A stretch of DNA of 6,456 bases, taken from positions 1-6,456 of the forward strand of contig CALLAV010000014.1 of assembly GCA_938001995.1 (NCBI GenBank), read 5' to 3'. A program made the position numbers and the translations under genes. Source of the DNA: an uncultured Amylibacter sp. GTDB taxonomy: Bacteria; Pseudomonadota; Alphaproteobacteria; Rhodobacterales; Rhodobacteraceae. Below are positions 5,992 to 6,456 of the stretch, in pieces. How positions within the stretch are numbered: position 1 is the first letter of the stretch; each line of letters opens with the position of its first letter. A model generated the notes under the pieces. It made no database searches. It was given only the letters and a program-made list of their open reading frames with translations, and was not told the DNA's origin.

Positions 5992-6456
5992 TTATGCTTT
6001 CTCGGAAGGAAGCTTTGAAACCAACCGCAAGGACACAGAAAGCCCTTCCAACTGGTAATGAGGACGAAGGAAGAATTTAGAGGTGTAGTACCCTGGGTTC
6101 CCTTCGACTTCTTCAACGACAACCTCGGCCGCAGCGAGCGGTTTGCGCGCTTTCTCGGCTTCGCTTGACACATTCGAGGAGTAGTCGATGTATTGATCGA
6201 TCCACTTCTGCAAATAGAGCTGCATGTCTTCCCGGCTCTTGTAGGACCCGACTTTGTCGCGAACCATACATTTCAAATAATGCGCAAATCGGCAGGTGGC
6301 GAAGAGGTACGGCAAACGAGCAGCCAAGTTGGCGTTCGCGGTCGCATCTGCGTCGTCGTATTCTGCAGGTCTGTGCAAAGACTGCGCACCAATAAAGGCC
6401 GCCATGTCTGTGTTTTTACGGTGGATCAAGGGCATCAAACCGCCCCGCGCCAATTC
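5992..6456 (-). CDS. tssC: T6SS large sheath subunit TssC, C-terminal part; cut by the right window edge
   Basis: TssC pairs with TssB to build the contractile sheath around the Hcp tube in the cytoplasm. The window holds the last 154 residues and the TAA stop; TssC is usually about 490-500 residues, so the first two thirds and the start lie beyond the right edge. The fragment is open to the edge (its first codons read Glu-Leu-Ala-Arg-Gly-Gly), so no start codon should be assigned here. Family signatures are HRKNTDMAAFIGAQ (12-25), DATANANLAARLPYLFATCR and RFAHYLK after it, VVVEEVEGNPGYY, and the C-terminal FFLRPHYQLEGLSVSLRLVS. hcp follows after an 84-nt gap. tssB would be expected just upstream, outside the window. 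Confidence 0.96.
   Translation of the reverse strand, partial: ELARGGLMPLIHRKNTDMAAFIGAQSLHRPAEYDDADATANANLAARLPYLFATCRFAHYLKCMVRDKVGSYKSREDMQLYLQKWIDQYIDYSSNVSSEAEKARKPLAAAEVVVEEVEGNPGYYTSKFFLRPHYQLEGLSVSLRLVSKLPSEKA

Noticed and set aside
5778..6173. 131-codon open frame on the minus strand across the tssC-hcp gap
   Set aside because: It overlaps both tssC and hcp in a different frame, and its residues look like frame-shifted readings of those two clear genes.

Overview
This window is an internal piece of a type VI secretion system (T6SS) gene cluster. All seven recognisable genes lie on the minus strand and are read from the right edge towards the left. In transcription order they are: the C-terminal third of tssC (large sheath subunit, cut by the right edge), hcp/tssD (inner tube), tagJ (impE-like accessory protein), tssE, tssF and tssG (baseplate), and the N-terminal part of tssH/clpV (sheath-recycling ATPase, cut by the left edge). 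Nearly every base is coding. The plus strand holds only chance open frames lying over these genes.

The organism looks like an alphaproteobacterium, probably of the Rhodobacteraceae/roseobacter type. This is inferred from the moderately GC-rich coding style, the protein sequences and the compact tssC-hcp-tagJ-tssE-tssF-tssG-clpV order. It was not tested by any search, and the genus is unknown.

Layout from right to left: tssC ends at 5992; an 84-nt gap carries a small hairpin; hcp spans 5907-5422; a 78-nt gap carries a strong GC-rich hairpin; tagJ spans 5343-4534 with a TTG start. tagJ overlaps tssE (best start 4541) by 8 nt. tssE and tssF are separated by 3 nt, and tssF and tssG overlap by 4 nt (ATGA). 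A 37-nt gap, with a hairpin that includes the tssG stop codon, leads to clpV, which starts at 1133. The baseplate genes are therefore tightly coupled in translation. The three real gaps, two of them flanking hcp and one before clpV, each carry an inverted repeat that could set transcript stability or relative dose.

The products belong to one machine. TssE, TssF and TssG are cytoplasmic baseplate parts on which Hcp hexamers stack into a tube and TssB/TssC polymerise into a contractile sheath. After contraction ClpV unfolds the sheath for reuse, and TagJ is an accessory protein linked to TssB and ClpV in systems that have it. The membrane complex (TssJLM), TssK, TssA, TssB, the spike VgrG/PAAR and any effectors are not in this window. 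I found no sign of a new kind of system. The most useful observations are the intercistronic hairpins, the non-ATG start of tagJ and the corrected start of tssE.
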